From Pascua guehoae (taxonomy: Eukaryota; Basidiomycota; Tremellomycetes; Trichosporonales; Trichosporonaceae), in NCBI GenBank assembly GCA_001600415.1, contig BCJX01000002.1, forward strand, positions 2,108,570-2,172,569: a stretch of 64,000 nucleotides of DNA, read 5' to 3'. The position numbers and the translations under genes were made by a program. This document shows positions 26,167 to 36,949 of the stretch, piece after piece (position 1 is the first letter of the stretch; each line of letters begins with the position of its first letter). Below the pieces are notes generated by a model that was not told the DNA's origin, did no database searches, and saw only the letters and a list, made by a program, of their open reading frames with translations.

Positions 26167-27007
26167 ACGCCAATATGATGTTGTAGAAGTTGGAGGATAG
26201 ACCAATATGAAGAGCAGAGATACCCAGTTGCACCGTCAATGAAGAGTGCTGCTGGGGGGCTGCATGGCGCCCCGCCCCTGCCGCCAGTACCGTGGCGTTG
26301 CCACAAGACTGTCTTGTCTCCATTACCCCACATGCACAATGCACGCCATGAAGCAGTATGGAGAGGATGTCTGGGTGTGACCGCACAGTCGTGAGACTTT
26401 GGGGTTGAGCTCGTGGTGAGAGCTTGTAGATTGCTTCAGTGGCAGCTGAATAATCGCATCTCAAAGTTTCGTGGGCCAAATGAACACTGCAGTAGATGGT
26501 GGTGCAGGTTTCCTGCAAGGTACCCTAGCGCTCGACGCCTGGGGATGATATGCAACCTTTACGACGGCCATTGCGTGCGGTATAAAAATCAGCCGCCAGG
26601 GTTTGCCCGCTGGTAGAGCAGCGTCCAATCTTCCCCCTCTACCCATGTCATCTGAAAGATGCAACCCTTGGTCCCCAGAGGACTCGTGGCACCCCCATGC
26701 CCTCTGGACACTGTAGATTGTCTGCACACGCCTCTCCTCTGTTATTTCCCCCACAGATCCTCCGCATTTCCTCTCCAACCCTGTGGAGCCTCAGCATTCT
26801 CTGCAGACCCGTCCTTGGAGTCCTGAGACTCTTGCAGTCCTGTGTCCCTGCACGCTGCATTGGCCGCTGATCTAGCTGGCCGGCCGGTAGCGGCGGCGGC
26901 TACCGCCTGGTTTGTCTTGTGGTTTGTCTTGTGGTTTGTCTCCCACTGCAGTACATATGTGGGGTACGTAATGGGATGTCACCTCATAGGCGACTGTATC
27001 ATCCGGC

Positions 27008-27086
27008 TACAGGTGTTTACGGAAAGTCGTGGGACTGCTACGCGCTCGAGCCTCACTGTGGCAGTCTCACGACTTTGCCTTTGGCA
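27008..27086 (+). mobile_element. Shortened MITE-like fragment
   Basis: Begins TACAGGTGTTTACGGAAAGT like the left ends of the two longer elements at 34.0 and 39.4 kb. After about 30 bases it jumps to their right-end sequence GTGGCAGTCTCACGACTTT. It looks like an internally deleted copy that keeps the hairpin ends. Confidence 0.6.
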
Positions 27087-28590
27087 GATGTCCAGTGTCC
27101 AAGCTTGCAGTGGCGACTCTCAACGCTTTTGCCACCCACTACTCTCCAGAGCGTGTCAAAAGGGACCGTGAGGGGCACAGGGATGCACTGTGTAGCTCTG
27201 AGCCGGTACTGAGATGAGGGTTCCGCAGCGCAAGACAAATCTCACCTTGCGACACTCACAGTCCTTTGACACCCTCTCCACTTCGCTGGACGTCAACTAC
27301 CTCAACCCCATCACGCACTTGGTGGCAGTGGAACTTGTTGTCGTGTACGTAGACGCACGTGCAAGATCCGGCCTCCTTCGGCCTTTGAACGAATCGCGCA
27401 ACAAAGGCCGAATCGCGCACCGGTGAGCGCTTACTCCACTCCCATTTTGCCGACTTCTTTCGCACCCGACGCACCCCCGACTCTTTGCTATGTCCCTTGA
27501 ACAGAACTCCTGGCCAATAGGTATCGCGAGGTGCCTGCACCGCAATACTTTGCATTCCAGCTTGGAGCACAGCCCACTCGCCGTGCCTGTGTATCAACGC
27601 GAGCAAGGTACTGGGCAAAAGCAGGGTGGTGTTCAATTGCCGCCCTGTGTTCCTCGATGGCAGACGGAGGCAAAGAGCGTGTGTGTGTACCTTGGAATCT
27701 CTAGCAGCATGGTTTGCGCTTGCTCGGTTCCCTGCACCGCGCGCCCACTGCTGGTCACTGAATGTGACCGCCCAGGAGAGGGCCTCGAGACGGGTGACCA
27801 CCCAGTCGCGAATAGCTTCTAGACCACTTGGAAGCTGATGTATCAACAAATGGCGATTTGATGTACCGCCCCGGTACATTAGACGCACGCGCCACCCCAT
27901 CCGCCACATCGCTATCTAGATGAACTGGTCTAGTCCAAGCCTTGCGGGTACGCACGCATGCCGAGATAAAGGGATCGTCGGTCTTGGCACCACGCTACCC
28001 ACATTTGATCATCGGGCATGACAACTGACGTCGGTTAGATGTGGTGCGCTGTGACACCATGCGGATACTTGGTGGGCATTCCCAACGAGAAAGCGCACAT
28101 GATCGAGATATGGTCCCGTTTAATGGAGGTACGGCTGCGTTAACTTTACCACACGTCCCAAACAGCGCGACAGCGCGTGACAGGGCGGGGGTGGGGATGA
28201 GGAACCGGAGCGCGCAGACGACGGGGGTGCCGAAACGGCTATCTCCAGCCGAGACAGTGATGGGATGGTCACATGATGCCTATTGTTCTCGTAATGGTCG
28301 TTATTATCGCGATGATTCCATGATTCTGCGGCGACAATTGACCGCTGGCCCCGTTTTCCCTGCCCTATACCCAGTGCCCTGGAAGCCGTTGTCGGGGACG
28401 GGCTTTGGGGCTTTGGGCCACATCTCCTGCAGCCCACCTGGCCACCTGTTTGCTGTCTCCACGTGTCAGCCACAGACTGGTGCGTGTTGACGGCATGGGG
28501 AGGCACAGGAACAATCGACTCTAGGGAACACGCCGGCGTGACCACGATGGGAGATCAAGGCACCCCCGTCTGGAACATTATCAGACAATC

Positions 28591-28652
28591 ATGGGATCGA
28601 TAACAAAGGTATTGGTGCAGTCTTGAACATGTATCTTTGTTATCGATTCCAT
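28591..28652. repeat. 20-bp inverted repeat with 22-bp loop
   Basis: Arms 28591-28610 and 28633-28652 match at 18 of 20 positions around the core ATCGATAACAAAG. It sits in non-coding DNA between the hydrolase and the MFS relic. It could be a small hairpin element, a terminator-like hairpin or a palindromic protein site. Confidence 0.65.
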
Positions 28653-28868
28653 GAAACGGCCGCGGCCAAGATTTGCCCGATGTGGATTGCTGTATGATTA
28701 TCATCTAGGATCATTCTATCACTCTCGAGTGTCAAAAAGGTGTCTCTGGGTGGTCGGGGAGACCGCCGAGACGGCGTCTCTAAACGTCTCGTCGACGATG
28801 TGTCCTCGACCACGATCTCATTGACGACGTCCGTGGCGGCACTGGGGTCCCTAGGGGCACGCGGTGCT

Positions 28869-30051
28869 CTATGGCTTCGTCACACCTTTGGTATTGCGGT
28901 ACAGTCCGATGAATACGAGGCTCACGACGAGGGTGTATACAGAGACAAAGACATGTGCGTTGCGAGCACCTGTCCAATCTCCTAGGTACGTCGCGGGCGG
29001 TGAGGACAGGATGGCCGAGTTGCAGAGCTCTTCGTGCCCAGCAATGGCGGCGGTTATCTGTTAGGTCGAAAACCAAAAGGGAGAAGTTGAGAGGACCTAC
29101 CTGAGAGGGGTTAGGGAAGCATCATATATCATGGGGGAAGAGCACGAGGCCGCCTGGGAGCTTTTGGTCGGAGATGACAAAGGCTGGGGGGCAGATGAAG
29201 ATGGACCCCACGAGCAGCGCGATAAACGACCCACCGCTCCAACCGTGCATTCCCGTTCGGGTAAACGAGAGAATGAAGAGGACGAGCTCACGGTCGACAG
29301 GAGCAAGGTCGGATCGCTTCCTGGGAAGATATTGCATTTCAGTCTTGGCCGATGGCATGAGCGGCGAGCACACGAGCGTTCGCTGGGGGCCCATGATTCT
29401 TTGCCTGCACATTGGGTCTGACGCTGGGAGCACTTGGACATTCATGTTTACTGCCAAGGGCACGGTGGGGACTCTAAAGAACGTCGAAGGTGTGCACAGC
29501 GCAAATAACGACCACCGGTCGCGCATACACGAAATGATCAGGTAAGACAGGCCGAGGCCTCTGAACCCGATCAGAAAGATGCAAGATGTGGCGCGTATAC
29601 ATCGGTAATGGGGCCGGCAAAACGGAGGGTCGTAGCTAAGACCACGCAGCGTACATGCTCCTGAAATCCGTACAGCGCTGTTGGTCGCGATCCCAAGGTC
29701 GCTGAACATGGGCGAGGTGACGGGAAAGATGGTGCTGACACCTACAGAGTTGATGAAGATGGACACGCATGGCTGTTCAGCCAAGCTCAGAAGACCAAAG
29801 CACAGAAGACACGGCCTTTCGGCTCGGCTACACACCAAACAGGCGAGAAACATATTCTTCTTCGCGGACAGCATGTTTGTGAGCACGTTGACCTCCTCAT
29901 AATGGTACGTCTTCTCAAGCTCGAGCCTGTTGTGGTCTGGCTCGTTGGTAACCGTGCGCGTCTCCACATGGCAAGTTTGGGAGGGATAACCGGGTTGGCG
30001 GGGGGATGCGCAGAGGTGAGGGATGTGGAGGTCGTGGTTATGGCCCCCCAT
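28869..30051 (-). pseudogene. Decayed MFS transporter (DHA-type)
   Basis: A 309-codon open frame on the minus strand (30051-29122) carries transporter-like segments, but the consensus moves between frames. The motif-A piece reads FAGPITDVYAPH in one frame, while the following helix (FLIGFRGLGLSYLIISC) and PTVPLAVNM read in another. Further on, SGGSFIALLVGSIFICPP resembles the mid-protein helix of DHA-type MFS proteins. After a possible intron at 29100-29058, a last segment ends in a hydrophobic helix (VFVSVYTLVVSLVFIGLY) and stops at 28869. Arg residues of motif A are lost and at least one frameshift is needed. I read it as a multidrug or siderophore-type MFS gene in decay. Sequencing error is the alternative. 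Confidence 0.55.
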
Positions 30052-31482
30052 TTCGGAGACAAGCGTGGCCGTGCGAGTGAGATCTATGTATATAGTGAGA
30101 GAGTCTGGGCCAAGCTCGAGGACGGCTTTACATGTGAGTTGTGAGTGGGGTCTGTGTGTGTGTGTGTGTGCGGGCGGGGTTGGGAAAGATTAGCACAGTG
30201 TTTATTTGAAGTTTATTTTATTTCGGATCCGGGTATGTATCGATTACAAGTGACACATAGAGTATGGGATGCCAAGACGGATAGATCCGCACGGTTGATC
30301 CGCGTGACAATCATCTCCTGACGTTTCTTGTTCCCGTGTCACAACCCACCTGCGCGGGTGCGTCTCTCTCTCTCTCTCTCTCTCTTTCAGCAGCCCCAAC
30401 GCTGCCCACAAGCACAAGAGCTGAGCGGCCTGGGGGCTTTGCGCACCAACGGCGATACTACGACGAAACCTTTTTTAAATGCATGGATGGGTCTCGAGAC
30501 TGACGTCGTTTGGCTAGGAGCCGCTCAAGGACCCCAAGAGGGATTGATCCAACCAGCGTCGAGGGGTGCCATTCGTGGACAAATCGTGCGCTTGGCCTGC
30601 GTCATGCAGGGAATGGGTATGGGGCGCAAACAAAAGGGTCCCAGAGGATGGGCAGCGGCGGCGCCAGAGCCCCACCCACCCGGCCGGTTGGCGCCCAATC
30701 TCTGTCCTGAAACCGCGAGGCGGCTCTTTTTTTTCTGCGCGCTTTTTACCTCCGTCAAGCCGATCCCGTGCGAGGAGCGGAGCCAGGCACGGATACGGCG
30801 AAGGGAGGGGCTAAGCCGGCCTAGGCGGCTAGGCAGCGCGGCAGCGGCAGCACAAAAAGAGAGGAGCAGGAAGCATGAGAGAGAGCCTAGGAAAACGAGC
30901 ACGCAAAGGGAGGTAGACTACTGTAGGCTCAAACGGGCACCCGCGCGCACGGCGGTACGGGCGGAGGGCGCCGCGTCAAAAGGCAGTGAGGGCATGGCAG
31001 CTGTCTAGCCGCAAGCCACATGGAGCAGTGCGAGGTATATCCTAGGTATCCTAGGCATGAAAGCCGTCAGCGTGCCAAGACACACATACGGAGCACGAGC
31101 AGTAAAGCTAGTAAAGGCAGGTGCGCACACCGCCACCCGCGGGGCAAGATGGCAGAGGGCAGACGAGCTAGACGAGATGAGGCGGGTGCGCGCGGGTGCA
31201 TTATGCACCCAGCTCTCCAACTTACCAGCATGGTCCAGAGGCGCAACGGGTACGGGTCCAGCATCGACTGAGGCTGAGCTGTGGGCGCCATGGGTTGGCC
31301 TGCCTGCCCGCCTGCTGCATGCATCGGGGGGCGTGGATACCATAGCGCCGCGAGAGCATGCATCGGCTGGCATAGAGGCGGCCGGCGGCGCCATCCCACC
31401 CACCCAGCCTTAAACCACTGAGAGCCCGTCTGATTTGTCTACTGTACACTACACCATCTCCCACTCTCGTTTTTTTTGCAGA
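30052..31482. other. Spacer and promoter/leader of the GIT1-like gene
   Basis: No gene is supported. A 17-base GT run lies near 30153-30169 and a CT run at 30363-30386 followed by TTTCAG. Directly before the next ATG a T-run plus GCAG ends at 31481, which looks like a 3' splice site, so the 5' UTR of the transporter is probably spliced. Confidence 0.45.
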
Positions 31483-33675
31483 ATGGTTGGCTTCCTACGA
31501 AAGAACAAAGCGCAAGCGCAACCCGAACCGACCGCCGAGGACATCGACCGCGTCGACACTGTCGACACGGTCGATGACCCGACTGAACTCAAGAAGATGC
31601 GCCTTGGCAGCACTGCAACGTGAGTCTCGCAGTGTGTCCGTGCTAGAGGCAGGCGCCACCCGCCGATCATTGATCACATGGGTGGGCGGCGCCAAGCTGG
31701 CTGGCTGGCTGGGTCAAGTTTTGTATGCTCATCCACAGAATCTTCGCTGCCGTGAGCATCACTACATGCAACCATCAAGCGCCGACAGCTCCTGGGACCA
31801 ACAGGGCCGGTCGGTGTTTCCTGGTGAACAATACTGACACGACCAGGGCGCGGCGCTCTTTAGCGACGGCTACGCCAATGCGGTCATCTCTCCAGTCATC
31901 ATGATCATCGCCGACCTCTACCCGGGCCACTTTGACGAGGAGAGCCCGATTGCCATTCGAACCCAAAACAGGTCGCTCTTGGCCGCCATGGGCTTTGCCG
32001 GTAGTGAGTAGTATTTGGCTCAGGCACTACTGGCACTTGGCCAGCTCTGTGGCAACAATGCTGACAACAATCAGTGGTTATTGGAATGGTCGCCTTTGGT
32101 TTCGTCTCGGACAAGATGGGACGTAAATTGGGCATGTTTGTCACTACTGTAAGTCACATCGAGGGCATGGCTGTAGGCAGTGACTGACCTGCACCAGGGT
32201 ATCATCTTTGTCTTCATGATCTTGATGGCCTCTTCAAGTGGTCCCACTCCTCAAACCCTCATCAACTGCCTGATCGCATTCCGTTTCTTTGCCGGTGAGT
32301 CTCATGCTGTGCAAAGCACTTGTTTAGCATTACTGACACCTCGTAGGCGTTGGCATCGGTGGCGAATACCCCTGCGGCTCTACAGCTGCCGCAGAGTCCA
32401 CCGAGAACAGGGCCGTCCCGAAGCACAAGCAGCAGCGCCTGTTCGTCTTGGCCACTCACTTTATCATCGACGTGGGCTTCCGTGAGTTGTTTCATACACG
32501 CAGTGGTACAATGTTTTGCTGACCGTGCTCAGCGTCGGCCTGGTTTGTGCCTCTTGTCTTGCTCTGGATCTTTGGCACCGACCACACGCGTATTGTGTGG
32601 CGTGGCGCTCTCGCGCTGGGTGCCATTCCTCCTCTCCTGCTGCTCATTGCACGTATCTTCATGGAGGAGCCAGAGGCATACAAGAAGAACGCCATGAAGC
32701 ACGTCAAGATTCCCTACTTCCTCATCATCAAGCGCTACTGGCGCAGGCTTCTCCCAGTCTGCTTCTGCTGGTTCATCTACGACTGGATCACCTACCCCTT
32801 CGGCATGTACTCGGGCGTCATTACCGAAGGCGCTGTCGGCTCAAACCCCACAATGTACCAGACCCTCGCATGGGGATGTCTCATCAACTTCTTCTACGTC
32901 CCTGGTGCCTTTATCGGCGCGTTCATGTCCGACTGGCTCGGCCCCAAGTACTGCATGATCACTGGCCTCGTCTTGCAGGCAATCTTTGGATTTGCTCTCT
33001 CGGGCGCGTTCGGATACTTCAAGACCCGGTAAGTGAAGCCGTCTGGACACAACATTCGTTGGCCCCCGACTCTTGCTGACCCACCCCCAGCATCGCTGCG
33101 TTTGCTGTCGTCTACGGCATCTGTGAGTATCCCCGTCTACATCCGTGTAGGAGCTTTTGCTGACTGGCAGTCCTCTCTTGGGGTGAGGTTGGCCCTGGTA
33201 ACAATGTCCCTCTCTTCGCCGCCAAGGCTATTGGTCCCACCGCCGCGCGTGCGCAGCTCTACTCGATCGCTGCCGCCTCGGGCAAGGTTGGCGCCTTTAT
33301 CGGCACGTGAGTGGTCCATGTCCGCGTCCAACATCTCACTAACCCACCAGCTACACATTCCCTCAGATCGTCGCCCACTTCCCCAAGGGCTCGCAGCTCG
33401 AGACCACTGGTATCTTTTACATTGGCTCGGGTCTCGCGCTTCTCTCGGCTACTGTGTGCTTCTTCTTCTTCCCTGTGATCCGGCCCGACGCCATGATCGA
33501 CGAGGACCGTCTCTTCCGCGAGTATCTCGTCGAGAACGGCATCGACATTACCCACCTCGGTGACGGCGGCGACAGCGATCGCCGCGGCAGCCGTCGCCTC
33601 TCGTTCATCGGCCGCGACAAGGACGCCGAAAAGATGAGCGACGGTGTCACCGATGTCACTGTCCAAAAGGTCTGA
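31483..33675 (+). CDS. GIT1: MFS glycerophosphoinositol/phosphate-type permease
   Basis: Plasma-membrane MFS symporter of the phosphate:H+ (PHS) group, closest to fungal Git1, which imports glycerophosphoinositol. Ten exons (31483-31619, 31739-31751, 31847-32003, 32075-32148, 32198-32294, 32347-32481, 32533-33028, 33091-33122, 33171-33306, 33351-33675) keep phase and give 533 residues, near the family's usual length. Exon 2 is only 13 nt (IFAA). Landmarks: LFSDGYAN in helix 1, GFVSDKMGRK (motif A), FRFFAGVGIGGEYPCGS with a following ENR, and a hydrophilic C-tail. The start follows a probable 5'UTR splice acceptor. A MITE-like element lies 357 bases past the stop. Inorganic phosphate or another glycerophosphodiester is an alternative substrate. 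Confidence 0.88.
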
Positions 33676-34956
33676 GCGCAGGAGGCCAGGCTCTACCACG
33701 ATCATTACTAGGCGATTAATATACACACGAGCCATTGATCGAATCGGCCTGCACAAGTACGCTAGTCGCCACTGGACCAGTTTGTCCAACAGCTGGTCTG
33801 CAACTGCGCCTCCCGCTCGCCCCAGTTGTACATTTAGTGACTCAAAACCGTTTCATGTGTGTTCTCTCGTCGAGAATTTCAACAATACTCCTGAAAATAC
33901 CTGAAATGATGCGACTCTCATCAGCCGTGCTGGTTCTTTCGCAGTGCATGAAGGCGAGGGTGCGGGTGATGCAGAGTGACTTGAAGTTAGTGCCATCGGA
34001 ACTGGGCGTGTAGACATCAGGATAGGGTCCTGTACAGGTGCGGTGCGTCCGGAAAGTCTTGAGACTGCCACTTTTGAGCTTGGTTAAGTTAAAGTTGCCC
34101 ATGGACACTCTCAAGACCAATGCAATGGGACGGCAAGCGGGCACACTGACGTTTCCTGCTTGGCGTATCCCACATGTCCTGGGCGCCGCCCTGTACGTGC
34201 CGTGCCCGTACCCTAGCTTGCAGTGGTAGTCTGTTGTCTTTTCGGACACACCTGTATCAAGAAAACCCATGGTCATGGACATTTGCTACTGCAGCTCTCG
34301 ATGGTGCTACATGCAGTGCTTGGGAAGTCGGTGTGCCAATGTCCAACCGGAGTACCGACTCCTCATACTCCACTGCCGGTTTGCACCTGATGGATCACTG
34401 TCAGAGAGCTTCAGCAGTGGCGTGGACAGAAGGGCTCTCCGAACCAATAGCCGCCGCGGTGAATGAGTGGCGGTGTCTGAGCGGAGGCTGAAGAATGGCC
34501 CCTGATGTGAGTGAGACCTGCCGTCAGATGGAGGGGGTTGTTGCAGAAATGAGATGGGAGGTGAGGGAGGTGATGGGAGGTGAGTGCGGTGACGAGAGGC
34601 GGATTGATGACACCGGTTGTGTCGTCAGCGAGTCGACAAGTTTCGGAAGGAACGGTTCCAAAACGCCACTTGCGACAGATCGTTGTCCGAGTCGTATGTC
34701 TGTCTGTTCGCCAAAGACTGTGCAATGTACAGTACGGTAGCATGCAACAATGGCGCTCATGGCGGTCGGTGCACACCAGTTGCCACCACTGCACTGACTC
34801 AAACTGACATCACCACTCCTGCCTGGTACTGCCCGGATCCGAGCACCGCTGGGACGCACGCATACATAACATGCTGTCTTAGACACCATCCTGTTCAGCG
34901 TTGAACGCCACGACTCACCCACCCCCACCACCAACTAAGCCACAGCAACCGAATCA
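33676..34956. other. Spacer with a MITE-like element
   Basis: Apart from the repeat at 34033-34256, no supported feature. Open frames are short and several lie inside the repeat. Confidence 0.45.
34033..34256. mobile_element. MITE-like palindromic element, copy A
   Basis: Both ends read TACAGGTG inwards. The left arm TACAGGTGCGGTGCGTCC and the complement of the right arm TACAGGTGTGTCCGAAAAGA are related, and similarity continues through a GACTRCCAC block. Ends can be read as TA target duplications around CAGG...CCTG, the style of Tc1/mariner-derived MITEs. There is no coding capacity. It is homologous along its length to 39361-39581. Confidence 0.8.
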
Positions 34957-36297
34957 ATGGATGAAGACGCGTGGTCACTCATTTCGTCCCCGGTGGCGAG
35001 CACGAGGGGCACGCCAGGGAGTGAGCACAGCGGGTTCATCTTTGTGACTGCCCCTGAGGGTCCAAGCACCGAGGTCGAGATTGCTGGCAGCTCCCGGATC
35101 GCAGCCGCGGACTTACCCCTTCGGTTGAACGTTTCCGACTTCTTCCTCGGCACGCCTCCTTCAACTCTGTCTGCCTTGGCCAACTGCCTCAACGACGATG
35201 GCTGCTACGACTTTGACGATGACGGCGAGTCGGACCCAGACTCGTTACAGCTTCCACCCACCTCGTCCACCAACCCCGCTGTCGCAGCCCACCTCGACCT
35301 CGACACGGCGGCGTCGTGCTGGGACGACCTTCTCGTGCAGACCGGTCGAGAAATGTCAAGAAAGATGCGCAAGACGACTGGCAAGACGCATGTCGCCGTC
35401 TCGCGCAGGCCAGGTGGCCAGTGGCTCATTCGCGAAATGATGTGCGACGTCGTTGATGATCCCCGGCCACGTTCCCGGCGCTGGGTGGCGTGGTGGGCCG
35501 AGATGAGGTGGTACTGGCCGCTGCACCGCTATGTGGATTACGTGTGCTGGGAGAGTGGTGATGGACCCCCATGCGGTCCAGGGTGGGTTGGGGAGCACAA
35601 GAGGTTTCGCGGCGTATTGATCAATGCGCTCAAGTGCGAGTTTCTCAAAGACGACGAGGACGAGGACGAGGACAAGGACGACGGAGACCTGTACTCGCGC
35701 CTCATTACCTCTCTGCGCTTCCTCGACCTCGACCCCGTTCCAGACCGCGAGCTCATCTCCGCCGCTGAGGCTGTGGCCTGGACCATCAACCACCCCCGCT
35801 CGCCGAAATGGCACTGGCGGCCTCCAATACGCCCACGCGACGACACGCTGGTCATGATGGCACTCGCCGCAGAGTCGATGGCACTGCATGCCGTCCACGA
35901 CGACCCGCCACTGGCTGGAGCGTACAAGCCCTTTTCGCGCGCAGTCGCAATGCGCCGCCACCCAGCACCGGCAGCACCATACCACCACGGTGACCTCGTC
36001 GAGACGCGACTGGCGCGTCTGGCTCTCGCCGCCATTGGCCCAGAACGCGCCGTCGCAGCCGTAAACTACCTCCGCACCGAAGAGGGAATGGAGAAGAACA
36101 GAGTTGCCCGTCACGCCGCCATCGAGATTCTCCACCCGGACGGCGCCGCTGCACGGCACGCAGACCTCCTCCCCGGTCTCGAGGACATTGAGTGCCCTTG
36201 CGGGTGGTGCAGCCCACCCCCAAAGCCCGTCAATCCTTACTGGAAGAAGACGCGTCGTGCGCCTGGGCGGGGCAAGCTCGGCGGTGATACTTTGTAG
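34957..36297 (+). CDS. Intronless hypothetical protein
   Basis: Single open frame of 446 codons from ATG 34957, not recognised. Composition is protein-like, with C-ending codons and no conflicting frame of similar quality. It has a short acidic N-terminus (MDEDAWSLISS), an acidic tract DEDEDEDKDDGD near 232-243, a Trp-rich segment near 175-215 (WVAWWAEMRWYWPL), a helical region, and a Cys pair CPCGWC near the C-terminus. There is no signal peptide or membrane segment, so it is probably nuclear or cytosolic. In a genome where most genes have several introns, an uninterrupted orphan may be young or rapidly evolving. Confidence 0.68.
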   Translation: MDEDAWSLISSPVASTRGTPGSEHSGFIFVTAPEGPSTEVEIAGSSRIAAADLPLRLNVSDFFLGTPPSTLSALANCLNDDGCYDFDDDGESDPDSLQLPPTSSTNPAVAAHLDLDTAASCWDDLLVQTGREMSRKMRKTTGKTHVAVSRRPGGQWLIREMMCDVVDDPRPRSRRWVAWWAEMRWYWPLHRYVDYVCWESGDGPPCGPGWVGEHKRFRGVLINALKCEFLKDDEDEDEDKDDGDLYSRLITSLRFLDLDPVPDRELISAAEAVAWTINHPRSPKWHWRPPIRPRDDTLVMMALAAESMALHAVHDDPPLAGAYKPFSRAVAMRRHPAPAAPYHHGDLVETRLARLALAAIGPERAVAAVNYLRTEEGMEKNRVARHAAIEILHPDGAAARHADLLPGLEDIECPCGWCSPPPKPVNPYWKKTRRAPGRGKLGGDTL

Positions 36298-36949
36298 ACA
36301 TTACGATAATTTGTAGACACACCTTTGGGATCACACGAGATTGTACATTAATGACAGACTACTACAACGCATGAACAGATTCAGGCAGTGTCAGAGCGAT
36401 CCCACCTGCCGCATACCAACGTCTCACCCAGTGACTTCAATGGTTGACAGCCAGAAGATGAAATGCGAGGTTGCCAGGCGCAAGAGAGCTCGGCCCGCTG
36501 AGGGTCTGTGCAAGGCCGGCGTGTCTGCCTCGAAAGAAAGACCTTGCCATGGTCGTTCGCCAGCCACTCTGACGGCCCCTCCTGTCCTTGTCCATGGCTC
36601 ATGTCCTTCTACGGTTCCGATCTCGGTTGCGCGTTGTGCTTGCATGTAGGCTAGCAGACTGCCAGTACCTACATACAGTATTGTGCAGTCACTCCTGCTT
36701 GGGCAGCACGTTGTAGCTTTGCACAGGCCGGCGGCCATTGTGCGTCCATCCAGCCACAAGTGTCTGCTGGAGATTACCCCACATTGTCCCCACATGGACG
36801 CGTGCAACCAAACCCTGAAACGCGTCTCATCCCCCCTTGGCCCAAATCGATCGCCAGCCACCACCTCGATATAAATGCCCACCCCCCATCCACCATACCC
36901 CACCCTTCCAAACTCACTCTCCCCCCCATCTTCCTAACATCTCTCCACC
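36298..36949. other. Spacer and promoter of the kinesin gene
   Basis: No gene supported. The last 60 bases before the kinesin ATG are C-rich with few G, as in leaders elsewhere in the window. An ATATAAATG stretch about 80 bases upstream (near 36868) may serve as the core promoter. Confidence 0.45.

Larger units (their letters stand above)
26167..28868. other. 2.7-kb gene-poor spacer
   Basis: No coding region is supported here. It contains a short copy of the MITE-like element (27008-27086), a possible second fragment near 26365-26420, a TGGTTTGTCTTG-like short tandem repeat near 26908-26941, and a 20-bp inverted repeat at 28591-28652. Confidence 0.45.

Noticed and set aside
26590..26640. tRNA-like GCTGGTAGAGCAG sequence
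   Set aside because: Resembles an A box, but no matching B box or acceptor stem follows.
30328..31008. 226-codon open frame upstream of the GIT1-like gene
   Set aside because: Starts in a CT repeat, is low complexity, and overlaps equally long frames on both strands; no family match.
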